DNA from: JBJMQS01 sp045802605 | GTDB lineage: Bacteria > Planctomycetota > Planctomycetia > Gemmatales > Gemmataceae | Reading direction: 5' to 3' | DNA: 64,000 bases | Assembly: GCA_045802605.1 (NCBI GenBank) | Contig: JBJMQS010000015.1 | Location: 1-64,000 of the forward strand | Shown: positions 26,130 through 35,195 of the stretch, in pieces | Position numbering within the stretch: position 1 is the first letter of the stretch | How the letters are laid out: the number at the start of each line of letters is the position of its first letter | Notes under the pieces: generated by a model | Seen by the model: the letters and a program-made list of their open reading frames with translations, nothing else | Told to the model about the DNA's origin: nothing | Database searches by the model: none | Program-made: the position numbers and the translations under genes

Positions 26130-26491
26130 AATGCCGGCCATGCGAATCGAACATACGCAATTGCGGAATGAATTTATTTCGTTCTGGTTCGAGACGTTAA
26201 TTGACGGAACGTTACGTTTCGAGACGTTCATCGACTACACCCGATGCAAGTGGCACACTCGCCGCGGGAGAAGATGGCCCGATTCTCTTGCGGGGCAAGT
26301 TCGCGCACACGCTGCCAGACGATGCTATGCCGACCGCTATCACTCCAGAGATTGACGGCGCCATTAGGGATGGCCGGCTCAATTGGATAGCAACGCAAAG
26401 CTAGAACAGTCCCGCCACTTCTTTGGACATAACGGTATTGTCCCTAGATTACTTCCTGTCCACTCATTAACCGCCGACGAAAGAGGCTCCG
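26130..26491. other. Gene-free spacer before the helicase gene
   Basis: Short open frames are present, but none has recognisable features. Two imperfect direct repeats GAGACGTTAATTGAC and GAGACGTTCATCGAC lie about 30 bases apart near 26191-26234. With 25781-26057 this forms about 700 bases without a convincing gene. Confidence 0.3.
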
Positions 26492-27733
26492 ATGCCGTTT
26501 GAGGCTTTGGGTTTGAATCGACTCCTACGGCAATCGATTCGCGAACTGAATTATTCCGAGCCGACGCCGGTGCAGGCCGCGGCCATTCCCGTCATCATGG
26601 CTGGCCAAGATGTGCTCGCCACCGCGCAGACCGGCACGGGGAAGACGGCGGCATTCTTGTTGCCAATCTTGCACGGCTTGCTGGCGCGACCCCGGGGCGG
26701 GGCCGGCGCGGTGGTCATCACGCCGACGCGAGAGCTCGCCCAACAGATTGGCGAGGTCTGCAAAACCCTGGCCCGGCACAGCCCGGTTCGCCTCGGCCTG
26801 CTTGTCGGCGGAATGCCGATTGGCCCGCAAGAGCGAGCCCTGCGGTCGGGAGTTGACATCGTCATTGCCACGCCCGGCCGGTTTCTGGATCACATGCAGC
26901 GCGATGCCCGCCAATTCGCGAATGTCCACACGCTGGTGTTGGACGAAGCCGATCAGATGCTCGACATGGGCTTCCTGCCCGACGTGCGGCGAATCGTCAC
27001 CCGATTGCCTTCGCGCCGGCAGACGCTGCTCTTCTCCGCGACCATGCCGCCCGTCATCCAACACCTCGCTGGCGAAATCCTGCGCAAACCGAAGTCGATC
27101 GAAATCGGCCGCCGCAGCACGCCCGCCATCGGCATCACCCAGGCCGCCTATCCCGTGCCTGACCATTTGAAAGCGGCGCTTTTGCAGTACCTCCTTCGCC
27201 ACACTGACATGCCGTCGGTATTGGTGTTCACGCGCACCAAAGGAATTGCCAAACGTCTCAAGAAGGCGATCGAAGCCGATGGCTTCACCGTTGCCGAGCT
27301 GCACAGCAATCGAACGCAGGCGCAGCGTAAGAAGGCGATGGATGGCTTTCGCCGCGGCGAGTTTCAAATACTCGTGGCGACGAACATCGCCGCCCGCGGG
27401 TTAGACGTGGATCACATCACGCATGTCATCAGTGTGGATGTGCCCCACGTGCCCGATGATTACGTGCACCGCATTGGTAGGACTGGCCGCGCGCAAGCGG
27501 AAGGCGATGCGTTCATTTTGGTCTCGCCGCCCGAGGAGAAGTTGCTGGCACAAATCGAGCGGCAAATCGGGCAACGCCTGCCGCGCGTCACTCTGCCCGA
27601 CTTCGACTACCGCCAAGCCCCGCCGAAACCGACCGGCCGAGATAACTTCCGGCAACATCGACATCCCAGCAAGCCACCGCATGCCGCGAAATCCAGGAGT
27701 TCTGGCCGACCACACCGGCAACGGCCTCGGTAA
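26492..27733 (+). CDS. DEAD-box ATP-dependent RNA helicase (RhlE-like)
   Basis: The 413-residue protein has the Q motif (FEALGLNRLLRQSIRELNYSEPTPVQ), Walker A TAQTGTGKTAAF, PTRELAQQ, the DEAD-box VLDEADQMLDMGF, SATM, and the helicase C domain with VATNIAARGLDVDHITHVI and HRIGRTGRAQ. The C-terminal tail is basic (KSRSSGRPHRQRPR), as in RhlE-type proteins. It unwinds RNA in ribosome assembly or decay. The DEAD box is intact. It is convergent with the acyl-CoA dehydrogenase gene and 20 bases from it. Confidence 0.95.
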   Translation: MPFEALGLNRLLRQSIRELNYSEPTPVQAAAIPVIMAGQDVLATAQTGTGKTAAFLLPILHGLLARPRGGAGAVVITPTRELAQQIGEVCKTLARHSPVRLGLLVGGMPIGPQERALRSGVDIVIATPGRFLDHMQRDARQFANVHTLVLDEADQMLDMGFLPDVRRIVTRLPSRRQTLLFSATMPPVIQHLAGEILRKPKSIEIGRRSTPAIGITQAAYPVPDHLKAALLQYLLRHTDMPSVLVFTRTKGIAKRLKKAIEADGFTVAELHSNRTQAQRKKAMDGFRRGEFQILVATNIAARGLDVDHITHVISVDVPHVPDDYVHRIGRTGRAQAEGDAFILVSPPEEKLLAQIERQIGQRLPRVTLPDFDYRQAPPKPTGRDNFRQHRHPSKPPHAAKSRSSGRPHRQRPR

Positions 27734-27752
27734 CGTTGCCGGTGGCGCGGCG

Positions 27753-28922
27753 TTAAAACGCCTGATATTCCTTCCCGAGCAGGGCTGCGGCAATCTTGAG
27801 CGTCAAGATTTCATCCGTGCCTTCGTAGAGCCGGCATACGCGGGTGTCTTGAAAGTGTCGTCCTGGCCGGAATGATTCGAGGAATCCGCGGCCCCCGAAA
27901 ACCTGCACCGCGCGATCCGCGGCGTCGCAGGAAGCGCGGGCGGCGTGCAACTTGGCCTGTGCGGTGAGCTGATCGGCTTTTGCGCGTAACGTGGTGTCCC
28001 CGGGGTTCCCCAGCATAGCGTCTTTTGCGTCAGCGGCCAAAAAGACGAGGCACTCAGTCGTGATCCGGTGCATCTCAATGGCCGTAATGTGCTCTTGCAC
28101 GAGTTGATGCTTCGCGATCGGCTTGCCGTGCTGCTCGCGCACTTTCGCATAAGCGATGACTTCGGCAAGACAATCTTCAATAACCCCGAGACACCCGGCC
28201 GCGACGCTTAGCCGCCCGCCGATGAGGCCGTCCATTGCGATCGCCAGACCGTCTCCCTCTTTGCCCAACAAATTCGCCGCGGGAATCGTGTAATCGCGCA
28301 GCGCGAATCGGACCGTATCGGCGGTGACGTTGCCAACCTTCGGTTCCAGCGACTCGCTCGAGAAACCTGGTCGCGCCGTTTCGACCAAAAACGCGCTAAT
28401 CCTCCCCATGCCGCCCTCAGGATAGGCGAAGGTGACGATGACGCCGGCGATGCCGCCGTTCGAGATCAAGTACTTCTCGCCGTTGAGCACAAACTCATCG
28501 CCACGACGCCGATAGGTCATCTTCATTTCGCGCGGGTTACTGCCGGCTTCTGGTTCAGTCAGGCCGAACGCGCAAACGATCTCGCCGCTGGTCGAGCGCG
28601 GCAAGAAGCGGCGCTTTTGCTCATCGCTGCCCCACGCGAGAATCGGACCTTGGCCAATCGATGAATGGCCAGAAAAGAACGTCCGCACGCCCGTTCCCTC
28701 TTGGCCGATTCGCGCAAGCGCCCGTGCATACGTCGCCATGTCCGCGCCTCGGCCACCGAACTCAACGGGGACCGGCACGCCCAATAGCCCGTGCTCCCGC
28801 GCCAGCGGCACGATGCGATCATTGAATCGCCGGGCGAGATAGCACTGATCCTCGTATGGTCGCAATGCTTGGCAAAAGCTCTCGACATCCTGGAGCAACC
28901 GGTCTCGATCTGCGCGCTGCAT
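27753..28922 (-). CDS. Acyl-CoA dehydrogenase
   Basis: The 389-residue FAD enzyme catalyses the first step of beta-oxidation or of a branched-chain pathway. Its blocks are: CAFGLTEPEAGSNPREMKMTYRRRGDEFVLNGEKYLISNGGIAG in the middle domain, the FAD-site KEGDGLAIAMDGLIGGRLSVAAGCLG, and VFGGRGFLESFRPGRHFQDTRVCRLYEGTDEI at the C-terminus, where the glutamate in YEGTDEI is in the catalytic-base position of medium/short-chain enzymes. The ATG at 28922 is chosen for length; the frame is open to 29033. No electron-transfer flavoprotein is near. Confidence 0.88.
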   Translation of the reverse strand: MQRADRDRLLQDVESFCQALRPYEDQCYLARRFNDRIVPLAREHGLLGVPVPVEFGGRGADMATYARALARIGQEGTGVRTFFSGHSSIGQGPILAWGSDEQKRRFLPRSTSGEIVCAFGLTEPEAGSNPREMKMTYRRRGDEFVLNGEKYLISNGGIAGVIVTFAYPEGGMGRISAFLVETARPGFSSESLEPKVGNVTADTVRFALRDYTIPAANLLGKEGDGLAIAMDGLIGGRLSVAAGCLGVIEDCLAEVIAYAKVREQHGKPIAKHQLVQEHITAIEMHRITTECLVFLAADAKDAMLGNPGDTTLRAKADQLTAQAKLHAARASCDAADRAVQVFGGRGFLESFRPGRHFQDTRVCRLYEGTDEILTLKIAAALLGKEYQAF

Positions 28923-29126
28923 CGTATGACTCACGTTTTCAGGACTGAAGAAATAGCCGGGCAGGCCTCGTCTGGGCCTAGTCCTGAATCTATTGGCAAA
29001 AGAGCCGATCAAGTCGGATTTGCGGGTAGGCAACGGCTCGGCATTAAATCAAAATGCGGTGCCCATTTGGGCACCGCATGCCGAACTTGATCGTATTGTC
29101 GAAAAAATGTCCTGCACCGAGGTGCC

Positions 29127-29336
29127 TTACTTCGCGTTCTTCAGCGCGGTGGTGGCTCGGGCCAATTGCTCGGCTTCGGCCTCGCTGGTAATACCGGCTC
29201 GAATCAATGGATAACCGCCGGGTCGGGCTTTCTCTAATTCCGTCCATTCCGATGCATCGCAGACCGCGTGCGTGCCGCAGGGCTTGCCCCGTTCGAGTGC
29301 TTCGTAAACAACCCAAGTCGTGACGCGCTTGACCAT
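29127..29336 (-). CDS. Hypothetical 69-residue protein
   Basis: Starts at the ATG at 29336, with GGAG 6 bases before, and codes MVKRVTTWVVYEALERGKPCGTHAVCDASEWTELEK and a helical end. Two cysteines (CGTHAVC) may bind a metal. No known family is recognised. It is upstream of nothing obvious and downstream of the acyl-CoA dehydrogenase region. Confidence 0.5.
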   Translation of the reverse strand: MVKRVTTWVVYEALERGKPCGTHAVCDASEWTELEKARPGGYPLIRAGITSEAEAEQLARATTALKNAK

Positions 29337-29515
29337 TGATGCTCCGCTCTTGGGCAACGTTCAGACACACTCATCATACCCTCGACTGCAAATGAGGCGC
29401 AAATCCGGCCAGAATTGCATGTTGGCGTGAGATTTTGCCTCCGTGGAGTGCCTCGCACGGATTATGACGGCCGGCGCGAAGAAGCGATGCGCCGAAACCT
29501 TTGAGCCGAGAAATT

Positions 29516-29815
29516 CTAATGTCGCGGCAACTCGGTCGGCGGAGGTGTCTCCACCTCGATGACCTGCTCACGCGGCCACGGCTGACTTATGAACCGGCTG
29601 AACATTCGCTGCATCTGGCGAACTCCGAAGTAATACATGCCAAAGCCGCCGATCGCGGCCGCGACGAATCCGCCCCCCATCATCCACAGGCCAAAATGGG
29701 CGATCTCCCACGATCCGGTGATGAGTTGCACCGGCAGACCAATAATGGCGACCGGAATGCCAATCCCGCCGACAATGAGACCATTCCAAAACAAAAACGA
29801 AAAAATTCGAAACAT
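29516..29815 (-). CDS. Small membrane protein of unknown function
   Basis: The 99-residue protein has two membrane helices (FLFWNGLIVGGIGIPVAIIGLPVQLI and FGLWMMGGGFVAAAIGGFGMYYF) and a short cytosolic tail ending in a proline-rich segment. It is 8 bases from the gene at 29824 on the same strand, so probably in the same transcript. No family recognised. Confidence 0.6.
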   Translation of the reverse strand: MFRIFSFLFWNGLIVGGIGIPVAIIGLPVQLITGSWEIAHFGLWMMGGGFVAAAIGGFGMYYFGVRQMQRMFSRFISQPWPREQVIEVETPPPTELPRH

Positions 29816-29823
29816 ATTGAAGC

Positions 29824-30264
29824 TTACTTCGCCTCGTCAACGATCACCCGATGGGAACCGACAATTTCGTTATTCCACACCACGTCCAGGGAAAATGTGC
29901 CCGGATGCGGAGCAAACGCTTTCATCGGTGGCAGCGGCACCACGATTTCGATCGTCGCCAGTCGGTCATTATTCTGGATCTTCACGCCGACGTGAAACAG
30001 CGATTGATTGGTCGAGAAGTCCATGTACTGAACTGTGATTTCCGTGCCATCGTGCACATCGGTCAGACTGACATACGCCGATGGACATCCGGGATCAGTC
30101 CCGCCTTGTACGACGGTCGCCTTCTCTCCGGTCGGCGTGGTGATCTGCTGAGACTGGGCTTTCCCAGTCGTGATCTTGTTGAAGGTGCCGGCGATGATTT
30201 TTTTGCCGGTCTTCTCCTCGTAAATTCTTTCGGCTAACACCAGAGCTTGCAAAATCGGCTTCAT
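29824..30264 (-). CDS. Hypothetical 146-residue protein (possibly DUF6941-like)
   Basis: It opens with MKPILQALVLAERIYEEKTGKKIIAGTFNKI, a start I associate with a small family common in planctomycetes, and continues as an immunoglobulin-like or C2-like beta sandwich (SLTDVHDGTEITVQYMDFS). No signal peptide, no catalytic motif. Function unknown. The family assignment is recalled rather than shown. Confidence 0.6.
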   Translation of the reverse strand: MKPILQALVLAERIYEEKTGKKIIAGTFNKITTGKAQSQQITTPTGEKATVVQGGTDPGCPSAYVSLTDVHDGTEITVQYMDFSTNQSLFHVGVKIQNNDRLATIEIVVPLPPMKAFAPHPGTFSLDVVWNNEIVGSHRVIVDEAK

Positions 30265-30500
30265 TCGATGGCTCGCTTTTTACCAAATAAATCGTCGCAC
30301 CAGGATCCGCTTCTTAGCGACTTTATATCGACGAGGCCGCAGTGCTACAGTCCAAGTCGTTCGGAATGCGGCCCGCAAACTCTACGCAGTCCTCACAAAC
30401 GAATTCCCCGTGAAGATGGATAAGACGCTGGCCGCGCAAGTCGTATTTCGAAGATCGTTTCCCTTATGCACGATGGATTCACCCCACGGAGAAAAACTCG

Positions 30501-30806
30501 ATGAAGACTCTTCTTGTCGCACTTGGCCTCGTTGCCGCCACACTCGGATTTGCTGGGACCGCCTCCGCGGATCCCCCTTATTATGGCTCACATTACAGCG
30601 GATATCACGGCGGGCCCAATCACTACCATGGCGGTTACTACACCGCTTACCCCGCCTACGGGTATTACGCTCCGGGCTATTACGTAGCCCCCGCACCCGC
30701 ACCGGTGTACTACGCGCCATATGGCTACTACGCTCCTGCTCCCCGCAGCGGCGCCTCGATTTTTTATGGTAACTCCGGTTTCCGTGTCGGCGTTACGATT
30801 CGCTAG
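30501..30806 (+). CDS. Secreted tyrosine/glycine/proline-rich small protein
   Basis: The 101-residue protein has a signal peptide (MKTLLVALGLVAATLGFAGTASA, cleavage after ASA) and a low-complexity mature part of Tyr, Gly, Pro and His. The motif GYYAP is repeated (YGYYAPGYYVAPAP, YGYYAPAP). GGAG precedes the ATG. Such small YGP-rich secreted proteins recur in planctomycete genomes; function unknown, perhaps part of the cell surface. It stands alone. Confidence 0.65.
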   Translation: MKTLLVALGLVAATLGFAGTASADPPYYGSHYSGYHGGPNHYHGGYYTAYPAYGYYAPGYYVAPAPAPVYYAPYGYYAPAPRSGASIFYGNSGFRVGVTIR

Positions 30807-30820
30807 CATGTTGATGCGAT

Positions 30821-30848
30821 TGTGCCACGGTCTCCTGACCGTGGCACA
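30821..30848. terminator. Hairpin between convergent genes
   Basis: The 11-bp stem TGTGCCACGGT and complement with a 6-base loop lies between the stops of the secreted YG-rich gene and the alcohol dehydrogenase gene, which converge. There is no strong T-run on either side. Confidence 0.55.
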
Positions 30849-30860
30849 CGAAGACGGGAC

Positions 30861-31922
30861 TCAGCCTTTCAGCGACTTCATATCGATCACAAAGCGGTAC
30901 TTCACATCGCCCTTTGTCAACCGCTCGTAGGCTTCGTTGATTTTCTGAATTGGGATCAACTCGATGTCCGAGACGATGCCTTTGTCGGCACAGAAGTCGA
31001 GCATTTCCTGCGTCTCGCGTATGCCGCCAATGCCCGAACCAGCGAGCGAGCGCCGGCCCATCAATAGCAAGAACACTGAGGGCGATGGGTGCGGATGTTC
31101 TGGCGCGCCCACTAAGACGAGGGTGCCGTCACGCTTGAGCAATCTCAGGAACGGGTCGAGGTCGTGCGCCACCGCGACGGTGTTCACAATCAGATCGAAG
31201 CTCCGCTCGTGCCGTTTCATCTGGCTCGCATCTTTGGAGATGACAACGTCGTCAGCCCCGAGCCGTTTGCCGTCGGCCACTTTTGAAGGCGAAGTTGTGA
31301 ACAGCACCGTCTGAGCATCGAATGCATGAGCCAGCTTCACGCCCATGTGCCCGAGCCCGCCCAGACCCACGATGCCCACTTTCTTTCCGGGACCCGCCTT
31401 CCAGTGTCGCAGCGGTGAATAGAGAGTTATGCCTGCGCACAGAAGAGGTGCCGTCGCCGCGAGGTCGAGTTTGTCTGACACCCGCAACACGAAGTGCTCG
31501 GCCACCACGATTCGCTCGGAATAGCCGCCGTATGTTGCCGGCGCAGTCTTGTGGGGGTCCAGCGAGTTGTAAGTAAAAACCGTGCCCGCGACATCGCAGT
31601 ATTGCTCCAGCCCTTCATTGCAGGCGGCGCACCTCATGCACGAATCGACCATGCAGCCGACGGCACATAGGTCTCCCGGCTTAAAGTCACGGACCATGGG
31701 GCCAACTTTGGAAACCCGGCCCACGATCTCATGGCCCGGCACGCAGGGGTAGATCGTTGGCCAGGCAGACCATTCGTTGCGGGCCGTATGCAGATCGGAG
31801 TGACAGACCCCGCAATACAGGATTTCGATCTCGACATCCCGCTCGCCCACGCTCCGGCGCTGGATCGCGGTAGGGGCCAAAGGCGAGGCGGCCCCAGCGG
31901 TGGCAAATGCTTTGGTGGTCAT
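30861..31922 (-). CDS. Zinc-dependent alcohol dehydrogenase (CAD/YahK-like)
   Basis: The 353-residue protein binds a catalytic zinc through CGVCHSDLHTARNEW (Cys37) and GHEIVGRVSKVG, and a structural zinc through SCMRCAACNEGLEQYC. The Rossmann motif is VGLGGLGHMG. It resembles NADP-dependent broad-substrate aldehyde reductases such as YahK and the cinnamyl-alcohol-like group. It reduces aldehydes to alcohols. It is not part of a clear operon. Confidence 0.92.
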   Translation of the reverse strand: MTTKAFATAGAASPLAPTAIQRRSVGERDVEIEILYCGVCHSDLHTARNEWSAWPTIYPCVPGHEIVGRVSKVGPMVRDFKPGDLCAVGCMVDSCMRCAACNEGLEQYCDVAGTVFTYNSLDPHKTAPATYGGYSERIVVAEHFVLRVSDKLDLAATAPLLCAGITLYSPLRHWKAGPGKKVGIVGLGGLGHMGVKLAHAFDAQTVLFTTSPSKVADGKRLGADDVVISKDASQMKRHERSFDLIVNTVAVAHDLDPFLRLLKRDGTLVLVGAPEHPHPSPSVFLLLMGRRSLAGSGIGGIRETQEMLDFCADKGIVSDIELIPIQKINEAYERLTKGDVKYRFVIDMKSLKG

Positions 31923-32009
31923 GGTGATTATTCTCGATTAGGCGATAAGCATTTTCGCAACATATGTGCCCGTACTTCATTTGCACGTATCAATTTTGTG
32001 AACTAAGGT

Positions 32010-32058
32010 TCCGGCAGGAAAGGCGCAAGCCCGTGGGGGCATTGCGCCGCCTACCGGA
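32010..32058 (+). promoter_or_regulatory. Hairpin that covers the ribosome binding site of the next gene
   Basis: The left arm (32010-32028, TCCGG...AGG...GGCGCAA) pairs with 32042-32058 (TTGCGCC...CCT...CCGGA). The GGAG at 32056-32059 is in the right arm, and the ATG is at 32067. This would sequester the site if formed. It may equally be another dispersed palindrome. Confidence 0.45.
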
Positions 32059-32066
32059 GCTAGATC

Positions 32067-32555
32067 ATGAAGGAAAAACGAGGGAAAATCTGGATTGATC
32101 CTTTCCAGACCGGCCTCATCATGCGAATTATCGCCTATTGTGCGTTTTATCAAATTGCCTTGTTGATCTATTTCGCTGTGTGCGAACAAGCGGAACTCAT
32201 CCTCGCTTCTATGGGTATGTCGTGGTTCTTTATCTCCAACCCCGTTTGGCGCGGGGTGTTTGCGCTGGTGCTAATCCTGATTCCGGCAGCTATGGACGCG
32301 CTCTTCTTCGCCCACCGCTTTGTCGGTCCGGTTTTCCGATTCCGTGCGGCCGTACGCGACATCGCCTCGGGCAAGCCGGTTTCAATGATCCAGTTGCGAA
32401 AGAACGACATGCTGACCGAGTTTCGTGATGAATTCAACGCAATGCTGGAGCAACTCGCCAAAAAAGGCGCCATCGTGATCACTTCAACCGAACCGAACAA
32501 AACGCCACCGCCAGCCAGTCAAACCCAAACAACCGGGGTGCTTTCGAAAGCTTGA
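32067..32555 (+). CDS. Membrane protein with HAMP-like region
   Basis: The 162-residue protein has two transmembrane helices (residues 12-45 and 48-78) followed by a HAMP-like linker: HRFVGPVFRFRAAVRDIASGKPVSMIQLRKNDMLTEFRDEFNAMLEQL. The C-terminal part is short and disordered, with no kinase or methyl-acceptor output. Such minimal HAMP proteins may act in signalling as partners. GGAG precedes the ATG. Its partner is unknown. Confidence 0.65.
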   Translation: MKEKRGKIWIDPFQTGLIMRIIAYCAFYQIALLIYFAVCEQAELILASMGMSWFFISNPVWRGVFALVLILIPAAMDALFFAHRFVGPVFRFRAAVRDIASGKPVSMIQLRKNDMLTEFRDEFNAMLEQLAKKGAIVITSTEPNKTPPPASQTQTTGVLSKA

Positions 32556-32614
32556 TCGCAGCGAACCACTCGCGAAATTGGATCAAGAAAGAAAAAAGCC
32601 CCGCCGCCGAATTC

Positions 32615-32639
32615 ACTCAGTGTCGCCCAGTCACTGAGT
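32615..32639. terminator. Small hairpin after the HAMP-like gene
   Basis: The arms ACTCAGTG and CACTGAGT form an 8-bp stem with a 9-base loop. It follows the gene at 32067 by 60 bases and precedes the stop of the convergent PAS-LuxR gene. No T-run; weak. Confidence 0.35.
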
Positions 32640-32801
32640 TTCGTTCGAACGACGGAGCCAGTTCATCGCACGACGCGAGTCAGCCGTACGTTTTCTATTT
32701 GTTCCGCGTACACCCGCTGCAAATACTCGACGTCAATATCGTAAGGCGGTTTCAAGGCATGAGTATCCGTAAAACTACCTATTTGCGAGAAACGCTAATC
32801 T

Positions 32802-33446
32802 TCAGTTCTCGATGGGAATCAACTTGTGTCGAACCGCGTAACGGATCAATTCCGCTAGATTTTGCAGCCTAAGTTTTCGCATTAAATTGGCGCGGTGATT
32901 TTCGACCGTGCGATGGCTGATGTGCAGTCGCTTGGCGATCGCGCCACTCGTAAGCCCTTCCGCGGAAAGTTGGAGTACCTCGCGCTCGCGCGGAGTCAGC
33001 ATTTCATGTGGCTTCAACGAACTGGCGTGCGACTGCTTCATGTACGACTGGAGCGACTCCGGACTAAGCTGTCGTGCGGTGACGTCTTGAGCGAGACAGG
33101 CAATCCCGATGATCGACCCATCGGCACCACGCAAAGGGGTGTTGAACCATTCGCATGTGATCGGGCGACCATCGCGTGTGCGATTTTCATTGACAATGTG
33201 AGCGTCCATATCGCCTGCACGCAGCCGAGCTATGACCGTTTGCACCGGAACGGAAACCGGAGTAGTAACGATTAGATCAATCACCGATTTCCCGACCGCT
33301 TCCGCGCGCGAATAGCCGAACATGCGCTCGGCTGTGGAATTCCAAACTTGCACGCGCATGTCAACGTCGAGAACGAGATAGGCGAGCGGCAGACGATCGA
33401 CGTCCAACAGAAACTGCAAACCGGGCGCTTGGAGGATCGACTGCAC
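32802..33446 (-). CDS. PAS domain - LuxR-type HTH regulator
   Basis: The 214-residue protein has a PAS domain at residues 10-130 (LAYLVLDVDMRVQVWNSTAERMFGYSRAEAVGKSVIDLIV, then CEWFNTPLRGADGSIIGIACLAQDVT), and a LuxR DNA-binding domain at residues 145-210 (LTPREREVLQLSAEGLTSGAIAKRLHISHRTVENHRANLMRKL). It is a one-component sensor-regulator, perhaps responding to a small ligand, redox or light; no heme or flavin motif can be told. No receiver domain is present. Neighbouring operon (33678 on) is divergent and could be its target. Confidence 0.88.
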   Translation of the reverse strand: MQSILQAPGLQFLLDVDRLPLAYLVLDVDMRVQVWNSTAERMFGYSRAEAVGKSVIDLIVTTPVSVPVQTVIARLRAGDMDAHIVNENRTRDGRPITCEWFNTPLRGADGSIIGIACLAQDVTARQLSPESLQSYMKQSHASSLKPHEMLTPREREVLQLSAEGLTSGAIAKRLHISHRTVENHRANLMRKLRLQNLAELIRYAVRHKLIPIEN

Positions 33447-33677
33447 GGAATCACGTGCTCCGTTGGACTCGCGATCAGGTAAATCCGAAGACGGACAGGT
33501 CAGACTTCGGAACGCTCAAGAGGGGGTCGTGCTTTCATTCTATTACTTTTGGGCCATCGAAACGAATGAATCGGACGTTGCTACGGGAATTCCCTGCACC
33601 GATTCCGCCTTGCGGAAAATCGGCCAGATTGCCAGAATCGCCGATTGGCGCAAAGTGGGCCGCCGGGACATTCACGG

Positions 33678-35195
33678 ATGAATGTGTTCGCCGTCTTCAA
33701 ATTCCCTGTTCGCGAACGATTGACCGCCGGACCGGCACTCTTTGCCGCGTTGGCCGGGGTGATTGGCGTCGCATGTCTCGCGTTCGGCGAACGAGTCGAG
33801 GTGAATGAGGGGCTCGGCTGGGACGGCGTCATTTACGCACGCTGGGTCCGCGACTTCCATCAAGAGATTTTCGTCAACAAAGTTGACACCTATTACGTCC
33901 AGCGCATTCTGCCGGCGGCTGTCGTGCATTATGGCCTGAGGGCGTGCTGGGCGCCTCTGAACGACGCCAACATCATGCGGGCTTTCGGCCTGCTAAGTGT
34001 CGCACTACTGGGCGCAATGGGTGGCCTCTGGGGTGCGATTGGCCGCGAGCTCAAGATATCGCAACGCGGCCAATGGCTCGGCTTCCTCGCACTGTTCTGC
34101 AATTACGTAGTCCTGAAACACAGTTTCTACGTGCCCGTGACAACCGACGTCTGCGCATATGCGATTGGGCTGGCGATGCTCTACTGCTATCTCACCGACC
34201 GACGCATCGGACTCATCGCGCTGACGCTGGCCGGTGCTTTCACTTGGCCGCTCGCCGTATACGTTGGGATCGCTCTACTGCTCTTCCCGCGAAGTGAATC
34301 CGCGGCCGGCAACGTGAATGACAAGCGCCCGATTATTCTCATCGCAATTGGATCGGTCTTCTCCTTCTTCGCCATTCACTACGAGGCGGTGCTGGGTCCA
34401 CAGGGGCAAGCGTGGCTTGGCGACGCGCAATATTTCGATCCAGTTCGGTCCCTGGTGAATCTCAGCAGTGCCGTCTCCGCCATTTACCTGTTCCTCGGGG
34501 CGGCTGTACTGTGCAGCTCATCTCGGTTGCTCGATTGGCGGACCTATATCACTCCGGCGCGGCTTGGTTGGACGGCTCTTACCCTCATTGCGTTGGCCAG
34601 CGTCCGCCAGTGGCAACATGCCTGGTCTAACGGCGTGCAGTTCATGGGCGTCCGCGACATGCTGGAAAACACCGCCCTCACGACGGCCGCCAAGCCGGGC
34701 GTATTTCTGGTGACTCACGCGGCGTACTACGGCCCCTTCTTCTTGCTCGCGCTGTTCCTCTGGCGGCCCGTGAGCAATTTGATTCGTTCTAATGGGGTCG
34801 GCCTGTCGCTTGCCGTTGGCATGGGGCTGGTGCTCACACTCAATAGCCAGTCGCGCTACGTGATCAACATTTTCGTTATGGTAATCCCCTTCGTCGCAAA
34901 GGCCACCGACACCCTACGCTGGCGTGCGCCGCAGATCGGACTTCTAGCAGGACTATCTCTGCTAGCGTCCAAGGTTTGGCTGACGACCAATGTCGCCCCA
35001 TTCACCGGCAAATTGCTCGAATTCCCAGACCAATTGCTCTTTATGACCCATGGGCCCTGGATCTCCACCGAGATGTATTTGCTCCAAGGCGCTGTGATGA
35101 TGGGCAGCGGATATGCGATTTGGCGCGTCTGTCTCCAGAGCAAGCCGGCAGCTATCATTCAGGTCGAGCCGCGGCAAGCGAGGGTCGCCGCGTGA
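33678..35195 (+). CDS. Polytopic membrane protein, GT-C-like, first gene of a sugar operon
   Basis: The 505-residue protein has about ten transmembrane segments. It begins with a soluble N-terminal stretch (MNVFAVFKFPVRERL) followed by a helix, then a long loop with GLGWDGVIYARWVRDFHQEIFVNKVDTYYVQRILPAA. This kind of Asp-containing loop after the first helix is typical of GT-C glycosyltransferases that use lipid-linked sugars. It could be a glycosyltransferase, a ligase or a polymerase; none can be shown. Its stop overlaps the start of the transketolase N-subunit by GTGA, showing translational coupling. Confidence 0.65.
   Translation: MNVFAVFKFPVRERLTAGPALFAALAGVIGVACLAFGERVEVNEGLGWDGVIYARWVRDFHQEIFVNKVDTYYVQRILPAAVVHYGLRACWAPLNDANIMRAFGLLSVALLGAMGGLWGAIGRELKISQRGQWLGFLALFCNYVVLKHSFYVPVTTDVCAYAIGLAMLYCYLTDRRIGLIALTLAGAFTWPLAVYVGIALLLFPRSESAAGNVNDKRPIILIAIGSVFSFFAIHYEAVLGPQGQAWLGDAQYFDPVRSLVNLSSAVSAIYLFLGAAVLCSSSRLLDWRTYITPARLGWTALTLIALASVRQWQHAWSNGVQFMGVRDMLENTALTTAAKPGVFLVTHAAYYGPFFLLALFLWRPVSNLIRSNGVGLSLAVGMGLVLTLNSQSRYVINIFVMVIPFVAKATDTLRWRAPQIGLLAGLSLLASKVWLTTNVAPFTGKLLEFPDQLLFMTHGPWISTEMYLLQGAVMMGSGYAIWRVCLQSKPAAIIQVEPRQARVAA

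Noticed and set aside
26119..26404. Two small open frames before the helicase gene
   Set aside because: No ribosome site, no protein features, and they overlap each other in different frames.
34976..35191. Upstream extension of the transketolase N-subunit frame
   Set aside because: It overlaps the end of the membrane protein in another frame; the GTG at 35192 with GTGA coupling fits the transketolase start.
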